This document shows positions 50,991 to 59,525 of a DNA stretch of 64,000 nucleotides, one piece after another; position 1 is the stretch's first letter, and every line of letters starts with the position of its first letter. The notes beneath the pieces are model-generated. The model worked only from the letters and a program-made list of their open reading frames with translations, was not told the origin of the DNA and did not search any database. Source of the stretch: Lujinxingia vulgaris. GTDB lineage: Bacteria > Myxococcota_A > Bradymonadia > Bradymonadales > Bradymonadaceae. The stretch spans positions 1-64,000 of the forward strand of contig NZ_VOSM01000013.1 of the NCBI RefSeq assembly GCF_007997015.1. Direction: 5' to 3'. The translations under genes and the position numbers were made by a program.

Positions 50991-51593
50991 ATGGGTGATG
51001 CAAACCGACAGCGCCTGGGTCATGTGGAGGCTCGCGAGCGCATCCTGGAAGCGGCGGCGGTGGTCTACAACCAGCGCGGCCAGGCGATGACCGTGGAGGA
51101 GATCGCCACGCAGGCCGGCTATTCGACCTCGGCGCTCTACAAGCATTTTGCCAATCGCGATGACATCCTCTGCACGTTGTGGCGATCGGTGCGCGCGCGC
51201 ATCACCGAGGTGATGATGCAGGCGCCTCCCGAGGATCTTTGTTTTCGGGAGCGCACCCGCTGGCTGCTCTACCGCCTGGCGGAGTTCGCCGAGGAGGAGC
51301 GCGAGCTTTATGTGGCGGCGATGGTCAACGCGCCGATGGGACCGCCGTCCGGGAAGGTGGATGAGGAGATTCTGACAACCTACCGCGCCAACCAGCGCGT
51401 GTGGCTGGAGCTGATGGAGGAGGGCATCGCCGCCGGGGAGCTGCGCGAGGCCGATCCCATCGATTATGTACTGGCGCTGGGGGGGCATCTGCACTCCCTG
51501 ACGATTCACTGGGCGTTTGAGGGGCCATTCGCGCTCAAGCCGGCAATCGATCGGGTGCTGGAGATTTTTATTGAGGGGGCGGGGCGGCGTTGA
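50991..51593 (+). CDS. TetR family transcriptional regulator
   Basis: A 200-residue regulator. The N-terminal helix-turn-helix (RERILEAAAVVYNQRGQAMTVEEIATQAGYSTSALYKHFANRDDIL) is typical of TetR. The C-terminal helical domain would bind an unknown ligand. The ATG at 50991 is used; a TTG at 50967 would add eight residues, and neither has a good Shine-Dalgarno. The likely target is its own region or the desulfurase gene, but no operator was found. Between 50855 and 50920 there are three short GGCGTTGGTCAATC-like direct repeats. Confidence 0.9.
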   Translation: MGDANRQRLGHVEARERILEAAAVVYNQRGQAMTVEEIATQAGYSTSALYKHFANRDDILCTLWRSVRARITEVMMQAPPEDLCFRERTRWLLYRLAEFAEEERELYVAAMVNAPMGPPSGKVDEEILTTYRANQRVWLELMEEGIAAGELREADPIDYVLALGGHLHSLTIHWAFEGPFALKPAIDRVLEIFIEGAGRR

Positions 51594-51604
51594 AATCACG
51601 CTGA

Positions 51605-51960
51605 GATGTTGGACCGGGGGATGGTCGAGTGCGCGACCGAGGGATGGTCGATCGTGAGGCTGTATGCGGTCGATGTTCGACCGAGGGATGGTCGATCGCG
51701 AGGATGTATGCGGTCGATGTTCGACCGAGGGATGGTCGATCGCGAGGATGTATGCGGTCGATGTTCGACCGAGGGATGGTCGATCGCGAGGATGTATGCG
51801 GTCGATGTTCGACCGAGGGATGGTCGATCGCGAGGATGTATGCGGTCGATGTTCGACCGAGGGATGGTCGATCGCGAGGATGTATGCGGTCGATGTTCGA
51901 CCGAGGGATGGTCGATCGCGAGGACTTATGCGGTCGATGTTCGACCGAGGGTTAAACACG
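51605..51960 (+). repeat. 44-bp tandem palindrome array (about seven units)
   Basis: Unit starts (TGTATGCGGTCGATG) at 51661, 51705, 51749, 51793, 51837 and 51881, with a variant at 51925: an exact 44-bp period. The core TTCGACCGAGGGATGGTCGA is a variant of the dispersed palindrome; the first units, before 51661, are degenerate. The array has no stop codons in three plus-strand frames, so several false reading frames arise. It fills the gap between the TetR and cupin genes. Confidence 0.92.
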
Positions 51961-52006
51961 TTCAGGATCGTTGGGGAGCGTTAAGGGGCCAGAGCCAGGA
52001 GTATTT

Positions 52007-52501
52007 ATGAGTCAGTCGCATCGTGTGCATCCCGACGAGCTGGAATGGCGAGAGCAGTCTCATGGAGAGCGTTTTGCCAGCCGGCGAAAGCAGCTCGGTA
52101 AGGCGGCCGGCGCGCAGCGTCTGGGGTGCAGCCTTTTTGAGGTGCCGGTGGGGCGAGCGGCGTTTCCTTTTCATGCCCACCTGGGAAATGAGGAGGCGCT
52201 CTACATCCTCAGTGGTAGCGGGGAGGTTCGTCATGGCGAGTCGCGCTATCCGGTGGGGGCCGGGCATTTTGTTGCGTTTCCGGCCGGTGTCGAGCACGCC
52301 CACCAGGTGATCAACACGGGCACCGAGGTGCTGCGCTACCTGGTGGTCTCCACGATGAACGCCCCGGATGTGATGCTCTACCCCGACAGTGACAAGATCG
52401 GGGTGATGGGGGGTGAAGCACCCGGCGGTGATGCGTCCAAACGCACGCTCAATGTCTTCTTGCCGCTCTCGGCGGAGGTCGGCTATTGGGAGGGGGAATG
52501 A
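52007..52501 (+). CDS. Cupin domain protein
   Basis: A 164-residue single-domain cupin. Motif 1 is FPFHAHLGNEEALYILSGSGEV (His, His, Glu ligands) and motif 2 PVGAGHFVAFPAGVEHAHQVIN (His ligand). The C-terminal extension YPDSDKIGVMGG is seen in a group of cupins of unknown function. CAGGAG precedes the ATG at 52007 by about 7 bases and sets the start. It may be co-transcribed with the pentapeptide-repeat gene 63 bp downstream. Confidence 0.85.
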   Translation: MSQSHRVHPDELEWREQSHGERFASRRKQLGKAAGAQRLGCSLFEVPVGRAAFPFHAHLGNEEALYILSGSGEVRHGESRYPVGAGHFVAFPAGVEHAHQVINTGTEVLRYLVVSTMNAPDVMLYPDSDKIGVMGGEAPGGDASKRTLNVFLPLSAEVGYWEGE

Positions 52502-52564
52502 TGTTCGACCTCCCTCCAGGCCCGGTTCCGGGCCTCACTCTCCCCTCGCAGCGTGTGTCTCGTG

Positions 52565-53152
52565 ATGAGCGATCTTCCCTCCCCTGACGCCTACCTCAAC
52601 GCCACCATCAACGACGCTGATTTTACGCATCAGCGCCCCTTCGAGCAGGAGGTCTATGCCTGCGAGTTCGTCGACTGTGAGTTTCTGGGGGCGGATCTTC
52701 GTCAGATCGCCTTTGTCGACTGCACCTTTCGGGGCTGCAACCTCGCCATGGTCAAACTCGCCGGCGCCCGCCTGCAGGGCGTGCGTTTTGTGGACTGCAA
52801 GTTGATGGGTGTGAGTTTTTTTGAGGTGAGTGACTTCGGGTTCAGTGTGGGCTTTGAGGGGAGCAACCTCAACTACGCGTCGATGCGCTCGCTGAATCTG
52901 CGCCAGACGTCTTTTGTGCGCTGCAGCCTCCAGGAGAGTGACCTCTATGAGGCCGATCTGCGGCAAGCGAGTTTTGAGGAGAGTGACGTGGCGGGGGTGA
53001 GCTGGGAGCGGGCCAACCTGGAGGGGGCCGATCTTCGAGGGGCGCTCAACCTGGTGCTCGATCCGGCCAAAAGTCGAACCCGGGGCATGAAGGTGCGTCT
53101 GGAGCAGCTACCCGGGTTGGTGTCGCGTTTCGGGTTGAAGATCGAGGGGTAG
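52565..53152 (+). CDS. Pentapeptide-repeat protein
   Basis: A 195-residue protein built mostly of A(D/N)LXX-like pentapeptides (DFTHQ, ACEFVDCEFLGADLRQI, CNLAMVKLAGARLQG, NLNYASMRSLNLRQT, SDLYEADLRQASFEE, ANLEGADLRGAL). These form a right-handed quadrilateral helix. Cys residues at repeated positions resemble Qnr/McbG-type proteins that mimic DNA and protect gyrase, but quinolone resistance cannot be claimed from this alone. Possible starts are the ATG at 52565 or the GTG at 52553; no clear Shine-Dalgarno. Confidence 0.85.
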   Translation: MSDLPSPDAYLNATINDADFTHQRPFEQEVYACEFVDCEFLGADLRQIAFVDCTFRGCNLAMVKLAGARLQGVRFVDCKLMGVSFFEVSDFGFSVGFEGSNLNYASMRSLNLRQTSFVRCSLQESDLYEADLRQASFEESDVAGVSWERANLEGADLRGALNLVLDPAKSRTRGMKVRLEQLPGLVSRFGLKIEG

Positions 53153-53159
53153 TCGGGGG

Positions 53160-53690
53160 GAGGGGATGCTCAACCTACGGATGAGCAAAGTGGCGAAAAG
53201 TCGGGGGTATGTACGACCCACGGGGGGATGTACGACCCACGGATGAGCAAAGTGGTTGAAAGTCCTGGGGAAGATGTACGACCCACGGATGAGCAAAATC
53301 GGCGAAAAGTCGGGGGTATGTACGACCCACGGATGAGCAAAGTGGTTGAAAATCCTGGGGAAGATGTACGACCCACGGATGAGCAAAGTGGTTGAAAGTC
53401 CTGGGGAAGATGTACGACCCACGGATGAGCAAAATCGGCGAAAAGTCGGGGGTATGTACGACCCACGGATGAGCAAAGTGGTTGAAAATCCTGGGGAAGA
53501 TGTACGACCCACGGATGAGCAAAGTGGTTGAAAGTCCTGGGGAAGATGTACGACCCACGGATGAGCAAAATCGGCGAAAAGTCGGGGGTATGTACGACCC
53601 ACGGATGAACGAAGTCAGCGTGATTCGACGCCAAGTGAGCGAAGTAAGTTCAGTTGGGGGGTATGTACGACCCACGGATGCGCGAAGTTA
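53160..53690 (+). repeat. Higher-order tandem array (44/46/46 bp)
   Basis: Units all contain TGTACGACCCACGGATGAGC. A 44-bp unit (tail ATCGGCGAAAAGTCGGGGG) alternates with two 46-bp units (tail GTGGTTGAAARTCCTGGGG), giving a ~136-bp higher-order repeat present about 2.5 times. The distal end (53611-53656) carries a copy of the 3' end of the adjacent pseudouridine synthase gene. It is open in three minus-strand frames, hence false reading frames. Confidence 0.92.
53611..53656 (-). pseudogene. Duplicated 3' end of the pseudouridine synthase gene
   Basis: 46 bases (GAAGT-AGCGTGATTCGACG, continuing CCAAGTGAGCGAAG) match 53684-53729 with one mismatch, a 73-bp shift. The 3' end of the gene has thus been copied outward together with one palindrome unit. 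Confidence 0.75.
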
Positions 53691-54332
53691 GCGTGATTCG
53701 ACGCCAAGTGAGCGAAGTAAGTTCAGTTGTGCGTCGAGCTCGGGGGCCAGGGGGGCTTCGAAGATGCGTCCGTCAGGAAGTTCAAGTCGCAGCGCATGAA
53801 GCCAGAGGCGGCCGGGAAATCCGGGAACTCGCAGGAACTTTTTGGGTTTGTAGCGCGCCTCCCCGACGATGGCGTGGCCCGCACGCTGAAGGTGCTGGCG
53901 AATCTGGTGTTTTCGCCCGGTCGCCGGCGTGACGCGCAGGTAGGAGCAGGAGACAAAACGCTCCAGCGTCTCCACCCGGGTCAGCGCGCTGAGGGGGCGC
54001 CCACGGCGTCGATCGAAGAGAGGAGCATCCAGCGTCATCGTGTCGGGCGTCGACCCGTAGACAAGCGCCCGGTACTCCTTACGCACGGTATTTTGGGCAA
54101 ACCAATCGCCGAGCTGCGCCCGCAGCTCAGGGGATGGCGACATCAGCACAAGGCCGCTGGTCTCGCGGTCGAGGCGATGAACCGGCGCGGCATCGGAGTT
54201 GCCGATCTGGGCGTTGAGCCAGCTGACCAGGTCCTGCATCGTGGGGTCGTTGGTGGGGTGGACCACCCAGCCGGCGGGTTTGTTGACGACAAAAAGATTG
54301 TTGTCGGCTGATAGCAATGTAGGGGCGTTCAT
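53688..54332 (-). CDS. RluA-type pseudouridine synthase
   Basis: A 214-residue RNA-modifying enzyme without an S4 domain. Motif I is LFVVNKPAGWVVHPT; motif II carries the catalytic Asp in PVHRLDRETSGLVLMS; motif III is RVTPATGRKHQIRQHLQRAGHAIVGEARY, and the C-terminal LWLHALRLELPDG completes the RluA core. It isomerises uridine to pseudouridine in rRNA or tRNA; the short form resembles the TruC/RluA subgroup but the target is not predictable. It runs into the tandem array at its 3' end. Confidence 0.92.
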   Translation of the reverse strand: MNAPTLLSADNNLFVVNKPAGWVVHPTNDPTMQDLVSWLNAQIGNSDAAPVHRLDRETSGLVLMSPSPELRAQLGDWFAQNTVRKEYRALVYGSTPDTMTLDAPLFDRRRGRPLSALTRVETLERFVSCSYLRVTPATGRKHQIRQHLQRAGHAIVGEARYKPKKFLRVPGFPGRLWLHALRLELPDGRIFEAPLAPELDAQLNLLRSLGVESR

Positions 54333-54345
54333 GGCGGGACCGTGT

Positions 54346-54675
54346 CGAGTGGCGCGACCGGGGGTTGGTCAGCGAGCTGTGAAGTTGCGGGTGATAGGCG
54401 ACCGGGGGTTGAGCATCAAGGATGATTCGGGTTTTCAGACGAGGCATTTCGTAGAGGTTGCCTCAGACGCGGAGGCAAAGGTCGGTCGGGAGCGCGGGGG
54501 TTGAAGTGGCGTCAGAGGTCGAATGACGACGTCTGGAATCGCGGAAATCCGCATGGTTGCGCGACATCGTACGACCGGGGGTTGGGCCATTCTGGCGCGA
54601 ATTTTGAGGGTGATGTCCGACCGAGGGTTGGTCGAAGTTGGGAAAAATGACCGACCGAGGGCTGGTCGAAGTGAA
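54346..54675 (+). repeat. Palindromic repeats upstream of the transposase gene
   Basis: Five copies, all with the GGG-strand on plus: GCGACCGGGGGTTGGTC, GCGACCGGGGGTTGAGC, ACGACCGGGGGTTGGGCC, CCGACCGAGGGTTGGTC and CCGACCGAGGGCTGGTC. They lie in the 476-bp gap between the divergent pseudouridine synthase and RAYT genes. Confidence 0.78.
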
Positions 54676-54808
54676 AAATCGCGCATCGTGAACGAGCTGC
54701 CAGGGAGGCATCTGCGAAAAAAGTTCGACGTACGCGCAAGATCTCCGTCGGCCTGTCGATAACAGACAAACGACGTCTGACCTCGACCCATGACCGGAGA
54801 AACCTGCC

Positions 54809-55753
54809 ATGACGCAACCCCGCTGCCACGTTGAAAATCAGGTCGCTGTGATGAGCCGTCGCACTCACGATCGCGAGTTTTTGCTGCGCCCGGACGCCTC
54901 AATGAACGCGATCCTGCGCTACGAGATCGCGCGATCTGCTGCGCGTCATGGTCTGCGCATCCACGGTTTCGTCGGCATGTCGAACCACGTCCACGTGCTG
55001 GCCACCGATGTGCACGCCACGCGCAGCGGGTTTATGCGCGATGCGATGGCCGGGGTGGCTCGGGCGCGCAACCGCGATCTCGACCGAAGTGGCTATTTCT
55101 GGGACGCGCGCGGGTATCACGACATGGTGGTGCTCGATCAGCAGGCGCTGGTCAGGCAGCTGATTTACATATGGCTCAACCCGGTGCGCACCGGTGAATG
55201 TGACCACCCCGAGGAGTGGCCGGGTATGATGATCTTGCCTCGTGACTGGGGAAAGCCGATGCGGGTTATGAAGCCGGAGGGGTATGGAAGACGCTCCGAA
55301 AAGTTTGTGGAGTTTACTCCGACGCCCCCGCCCGGCTACGAGAACATGAGCCTGGAAGAGGTGCAGGAGCACTTTGAAACCCTCCTGGAGGAGGGGCTTC
55401 AGGAGGCGCTCGCTGAGCGAGAATCGGAGAAGGCCGGTGAGGTTAAAGTGCTGGGACTTCCTACGAGCACGCGCCCCTCGATCCCCTGTCCGCGCGTGCA
55501 GAAAGCGCCGCGATTTGTTGCCAGCGCCGCCGAGGTGCTTGAGGCGGCGGAACGCCAGTACAAGACCTTCGTCTGCGTCTATGAGCGGGTGCGTTTGCGG
55601 TGGAAAAGCAAGAAGACCGGCGTCGTTTTCCCCTGCGGAACGCTCTGGTTAAAGCAACATGCTCGGGTAAGTTGCCAGCCGGCCGGGCCCGAGGTGCTTG
55701 CGCACTGCCTGGGGCATTGCCCCCCGGGGGCCTTCCCCGGCGAAGGCGCCTGA
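54809..55753 (+). CDS. REP-associated tyrosine transposase (RAYT, Y1/HUH family)
   Basis: A 314-residue protein whose first ~165 residues form an IS200-like Y1 transposase domain. The HUH metal motif lies in HGFVGMSNHVHVLATD; a candidate catalytic Tyr is in LIYIWLNPVRTG, a standard RAYT phrase; and YFWDARGYHDMVVL lies between. RAYTs are single-copy, domesticated transposases linked to REP palindromes. The C-terminal ~145 residues are an added, partly helical domain of unknown function (EEVQEHFETLLEEGLQEALAE, then a basic WKSKKTG region). GGAG lies ~10 bases upstream of the ATG. There are no flanking IS ends. Palindrome copies lie on both sides in opposite orientation. Confidence 0.88.
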   Translation: MTQPRCHVENQVAVMSRRTHDREFLLRPDASMNAILRYEIARSAARHGLRIHGFVGMSNHVHVLATDVHATRSGFMRDAMAGVARARNRDLDRSGYFWDARGYHDMVVLDQQALVRQLIYIWLNPVRTGECDHPEEWPGMMILPRDWGKPMRVMKPEGYGRRSEKFVEFTPTPPPGYENMSLEEVQEHFETLLEEGLQEALAERESEKAGEVKVLGLPTSTRPSIPCPRVQKAPRFVASAAEVLEAAERQYKTFVCVYERVRLRWKSKKTGVVFPCGTLWLKQHARVSCQPAGPEVLAHCLGHCPPGAFPGEGA

Positions 55754-56167
55754 GGTCCTTTTTAGAACTCAGAGAGTGAGGCAAGCGCGCGTCGTTTCTG
55801 GTGTCGCGCCTGCTTAAACGCGGGGGGCGTTGGAGATGCGGCCCGCGCCCGGCGCCCTCAACCCCTCCGGCTCAGACGTGGGCCGACGAGGGCTGAGGTG
55901 TATTTAAATGCGCCGCAAATCGAGCGAGATCCGGGGCCAGGGATGCTTGAAACGCCGGATCAGCCGGGCGTGAGGGGAAAAAATACGAAAATTCGCGTGT
56001 CTTGCTGCCCCTGACCACGCCACCACGACGTCCAACCCTCGGTTGATCACAACCCTTATGATGTCCGACCCTCGGTTGGGATGTACGCGCGCAGGTAGGG
56101 GCCGAAGTCTGGTTGGCAATGTGGTGTCAGGCGCGTGCACAGATTGCAAGCAACGCTGCAATCAGAC
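55754..56167. other. Intergenic region downstream of the transposase
   Basis: A 414-bp gap. At 56026-56085 are two palindrome-family copies in inverted orientation relative to those upstream of the transposase (CGTCCAACCCTCGGTTGATC and TGTCCGACCCTCGGTTGG). The CCGGCGCCCTCAACCCCTCC stretch before them shows no recognised feature. Confidence 0.55.
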
Positions 56168-56668
56168 TCAGCCTTGCAGCATATTGTTCTCAACCCCGGC
56201 ACGAATCATCTGGGGAAGGTTATCGTTGAAAAAGGTGAGCATCGCGCGCTCATCCTCCAGAATGTCGGAGCAAATGCTGGCGATCTCATCTTCTCCCAGC
56301 TTCTCCGCCAGCGCGATGATGGCCTGGTACATCGAGATCTCCAACTCCTCACTGGCCGCGCCGATCAGGGTGTCTTTGACAAAGGTGTTGTCCAGAAACC
56401 CCGTAAAGCCCGCCTGTGCCGCGCCGGCAAAGCTTGACGCCTTCGCGCGCAGCTCCGGAGCATCCGAGCCCAGATCTTCCAGGCAGTGTTTTACCAACTC
56501 GCAGTGGCGTTTGGTCTCGCGCGTGTGCTCGTGCAGGCGAGCCTGCAACTCCGGAAACTCCCGGGCGTGTTTGGCCTGCTGCGCAAGCGCCTTGCTGAGC
56601 GTCTTCTCCAGTGTATATGCGCCTTCAAGCCACTTGATCAGCAGCTGACGATGATGATCGGTGCTCAT
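56168..56668 (-). CDS. DUF892 (YciF-like) ferritin-like protein
   Basis: A 166-residue four-helix-bundle protein of the DUF892 family, linked in other bacteria to stress responses. Helix 1 is LLIKWLEGAYTLEKTLSKAL; helix 2 LHEHTRETKRHCELVKHCL carries the E..H pair; helix 3 SSFAGAAQAG...EELEISMYQAIIALAE; and helix 4 SDILEDERAMLTFF. Glu/His residues suit a di-metal site, but activity is unproven. AGGAGG precedes the ATG at 56668. The longer frame to 56995 runs through the palindrome array and is not used. Confidence 0.87.
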   Translation of the reverse strand: MSTDHHRQLLIKWLEGAYTLEKTLSKALAQQAKHAREFPELQARLHEHTRETKRHCELVKHCLEDLGSDAPELRAKASSFAGAAQAGFTGFLDNTFVKDTLIGAASEELEISMYQAIIALAEKLGEDEIASICSDILEDERAMLTFFNDNLPQMIRAGVENNMLQG

Positions 56669-56867
56669 GATGCCTCCTGTTGAAACGTCCTCAAAAGACG
56701 TTGCCTCGTCGACGAAGACCCTCTGGCGGGGATCTGCGTTAAACGTTGGCACCGACCGTGCCCACCAAACCGATTGCGCTCCAGCGCGGATATGGTGAGC
56801 CGGTCGACGAGAGGAACTGCGGAGTTCATGAGCCGAGGTGGTGGCGCAGGGCCGCAATGGGACGACG

Positions 56868-57035
56868 CAATGTTCAACCGAGGGTTGGTCACCACCGGGC
56901 AAAATGCTCAACCGAGGGTCGGACATCTCTGGGGTAAAATGCTCAACCGAGGGTTGGTCACCACCGGGCAAAATGCTCAACCGAGGGTCGGACATCTCTG
57001 GGGTAAAATGCTCAACCGAGGGTCGGACATCTCCG
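56868..57035 (+). repeat. Alternating 34/35-bp palindrome array
   Basis: Units AAAATGCTCAACCGAGGGTC (tail GGACATCTCTGGGGT) and AAAATGCTCAACCGAGGGTT (tail GGTCACCACCGGGC) alternate, giving a ~69-bp higher-order repeat, about five cores in all. It lies between the DUF892 gene and the end of the FG-GAP lipoprotein gene. Confidence 0.88.
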
Positions 57036-57043
57036 ATCGTTCG

Positions 57044-59395
57044 TCAGCCGATGATGCGGCATTGCACCCCTTCCACGAGCGCTTCGTTGTTGTCTTCGTT
57101 GCACTCGTTGTAGCGGTTGTCCGGGTCGACTCCCACGCCAAGTTCGAACTCGGCCTGCAGCAGGGCGTTGGGCACCTCCATGCTCAGCTCAAAACGCTCG
57201 GTGTTGCCGGGCAACAGCGCCTCGCTGAGCTCAAGACGTTCATCGAGCAAAAAGGTGCCGTTGCGGGAGAGGGTCACGAGAACCGGTGTGCCCTGCGGCA
57301 CGCTGCGCGCGCCCTCGTTACCCACGACCACGCTGATCCGAAGTTCCCCCTCCACCCCGCAGGTGACCTGGTTGGTGGTGACCTCCTCCACGACCAGATC
57401 CGGCGCGTCGAAGAGGCCGTCGGGCTGAACGTTCTGGCGGAAGTTGTTCAGCCGCCCGTTCTCCCAGTTTCGCTCCGGAATTCGCGGCACTTGCCCCTCC
57501 TCGGTGATATTGGTCACCGAGTAGGCGTGCTGATTCCAGATGCGGCGGGTGCGCACCCAGTTGTTGCGCGCGTCCTTCCAGACCCACAGCCCGGGGCGAC
57601 TTCCGCGGTTGCCGTAGGCCGAGGCCACCAGCACCTCGGCCGCCCCGTCGTTATCGACGTCGGCGATCACCGGCATCTCGATGCGCGTGTTGCTCTCGTG
57701 CTGCCCGTCCACAAAGAGCACCTCACCGGTGGTCCCGTCGAGGATGTAGAAGTTCTGCTCATCGGCGTAGACAACCTCGGCTTTGCCGTCGCCCTCGAAG
57801 TCGAAGACGCTGGAGGCGGTCGCGCGGCTGGAGCAGTCCTGGTTGGCCGTCTTCCAGAGGATGCCGCGATCGGAGCAGCCCAGATCTTGCCAGTCGTCGA
57901 CGTCGCACTCCCGCTTGGCCACCACGTAGAAGTCTGCGCCGGCGGTGCCGATCTCGGGGATCCCGTCGCCGTCGAAGTCGGCGATCGTGGGCGGGCCGGC
58001 CTCATTGCCGTTGGTGCAGTTGTCCAGCGGCACGCCGATCTTCCAGACCTCCTGGCCCTGGTGATCGAGCACGATGATCTCTCCGCGACGCACCAGCACG
58101 ATGTTAGGGTGGGGGCCGTCTTCAAAACGCGCCACGGCGTTGAACCCGTCGCAGCTTAAAGGCCCCTGACAGCTGGAGTTCTGCGAGGTGAAGGCGTAGG
58201 TCCACAACACCTCTCCGCGGTGGTTGTAGAGGGTGTTGCCGGCGATGACCTCCTGGGTGTCGTCGAGGGTCACGTCGGCCACCGTGGCCGCCGGTCCCAG
58301 AAACGCGTTGTTGCCGATGCCCCCCGGGCCGCCGGCGTGATCGGCGCTGGTGACCACGCCGTCCCATTTGAGCACGCCGCTCTGGCCGTTGAGCACGACG
58401 TTGCCGATGATGACCTCGGGTTGCCCGTCGGCGTCGAGATCGGCCACCGAGGCGTTGGCACCTCCACGGGTATGAACATCCCAGGTGGGATAGTCCTCAT
58501 TATGCCACATCGGCTCCCACTGGCTGCCATCGTCGCTGATGCGCCGAAACGCCACGGTGCCCTGGGGACGCCCGGCGGCGTTGCGCGTCACGCCGATGAT
58601 CTCGGCGACCTCGTCGCCATCCAGGTCCGCCAGCGCCAGGCCGGAGTCGTTGTTGATCGGCGGCTCGCTGATCGAGGCGATGGTGCGCATGGTGCCGTCT
58701 TCTGCGCAGCGCCCCTCCACCACGCGCACCGTGGCGTCGACGTTGCAGCAGCCCTGGCTGTTGCGGTTGAACGAGGGGAAGACGATGTCGGGGATGTCGT
58801 CGGTGTCGGTGACGCCGTCGCCATTATCATCGCTGAGGTTTGCGACAACCGGCACCGCCACCACATCGCCTCGATTTGCAAACTCCAGCCCGTCGGGCAC
58901 CCAGGTGCAGCCGGGCGCAGGCTCCAGTTCACCGACCGGGGGTCGGTACTCGCAGACGGCAACCTGGTCGCGGGGAAGGCACTGCCCGATGGAAGGCTCG
59001 CAGATCTCGTCGAGCGCGCACTCTTCTGTGCGCTCACACGCCCCGCGCGTATCGACGCACGCCTCGCCAAGGCAGACCTGCGCGGCAGTGCAGCAGACGC
59101 CGGCGCAAGCGCTCTCCTCGGCGCCGCATTCCAGCGTGGCGTCGGCGTCATCCTGCGCGTCGACGCCGCTGTCTTCTCCACCGTCCAGGAAATCTGTGTC
59201 GCCACCGACGTCGGCATCCACGCAGCGATCGGCCACGCAACGCCCCGCCCCCTCGCAGTCTTCGTCGGCCACGCACGCGTGCGTCCCGCTGAGACCCTCA
59301 TCATCACAGCCCGAGCAGGCCGTGGCCCCCAGGGCAAAAAGCAGCGAGAGGGCGCTGCCGGCGAGTCGAGTAGATAAAGATGCACGTCGAACCAT
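57044..59395 (-). CDS. FG-GAP/VCBS lipoprotein with CARDB-like end
   Basis: A 783-residue exported protein with lipobox GATAC. Residues ~28-150 are Cys-rich with an Asp-rich linker. The central part (~165-640) is a beta-propeller-like FG-GAP region with at least five Ca2+-binding loops of type DxDxDG (DLDGDEVAEII, DLDADGQPEVI, DFDGDGIPEI, DFEGDGKAEVV, DVDNDGAAEVL). The last ~110 residues form a CARDB-like Ig domain (DLVVEEVTTNQVTC...GVDPDNRYNECNEDNNEA). Such proteins sit on the cell surface, often in adhesion; no enzyme motif is present. The 3' end lies just after a palindrome array. Confidence 0.88.
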   Translation of the reverse strand: MVRRASLSTRLAGSALSLLFALGATACSGCDDEGLSGTHACVADEDCEGAGRCVADRCVDADVGGDTDFLDGGEDSGVDAQDDADATLECGAEESACAGVCCTAAQVCLGEACVDTRGACERTEECALDEICEPSIGQCLPRDQVAVCEYRPPVGELEPAPGCTWVPDGLEFANRGDVVAVPVVANLSDDNGDGVTDTDDIPDIVFPSFNRNSQGCCNVDATVRVVEGRCAEDGTMRTIASISEPPINNDSGLALADLDGDEVAEIIGVTRNAAGRPQGTVAFRRISDDGSQWEPMWHNEDYPTWDVHTRGGANASVADLDADGQPEVIIGNVVLNGQSGVLKWDGVVTSADHAGGPGGIGNNAFLGPAATVADVTLDDTQEVIAGNTLYNHRGEVLWTYAFTSQNSSCQGPLSCDGFNAVARFEDGPHPNIVLVRRGEIIVLDHQGQEVWKIGVPLDNCTNGNEAGPPTIADFDGDGIPEIGTAGADFYVVAKRECDVDDWQDLGCSDRGILWKTANQDCSSRATASSVFDFEGDGKAEVVYADEQNFYILDGTTGEVLFVDGQHESNTRIEMPVIADVDNDGAAEVLVASAYGNRGSRPGLWVWKDARNNWVRTRRIWNQHAYSVTNITEEGQVPRIPERNWENGRLNNFRQNVQPDGLFDAPDLVVEEVTTNQVTCGVEGELRISVVVGNEGARSVPQGTPVLVTLSRNGTFLLDERLELSEALLPGNTERFELSMEVPNALLQAEFELGVGVDPDNRYNECNEDNNEALVEGVQCRIIG

Positions 59396-59525
59396 AGAAA
59401 CCTCGGAGAGCTACAGCGGTCGGTGAACGCTCTCAGAAGTAGCGAATGGTGGGGCTCGCGTCTAGCGCTGGTGAGATGCGTCACGTCGCGACAGCAAGAC
59501 GAAGCGATCACTGCGGCACAAGCGC

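Noticed and set aside
51606-52010. Three overlapping frames in the 44-bp array, repeating peptides such as DRGMVDRED
   Set aside because: The repeat unit simply lacks stop codons in three frames. There is no ribosome binding site, and the same DNA is clearly a palindrome array.
52565-53152. Calling the pentapeptide protein a quinolone-resistance (qnr) gene
   Set aside because: Repeat pattern alone does not identify Qnr; the characteristic loops and close similarity cannot be shown here.
53108-53675. Minus-strand frames encoding SSVGRTSSPGFSTTLLIRG-type repeats
   Set aside because: Translation of the tandem array in several frames; no start signal or domain.
56669-56995. Upstream extension of the DUF892 protein (MSDPRLSILPGG repeats)
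   Set aside because: The repeats are the palindrome array in translation; the Met at 56668 has AGGAGG and starts the DUF892 domain.
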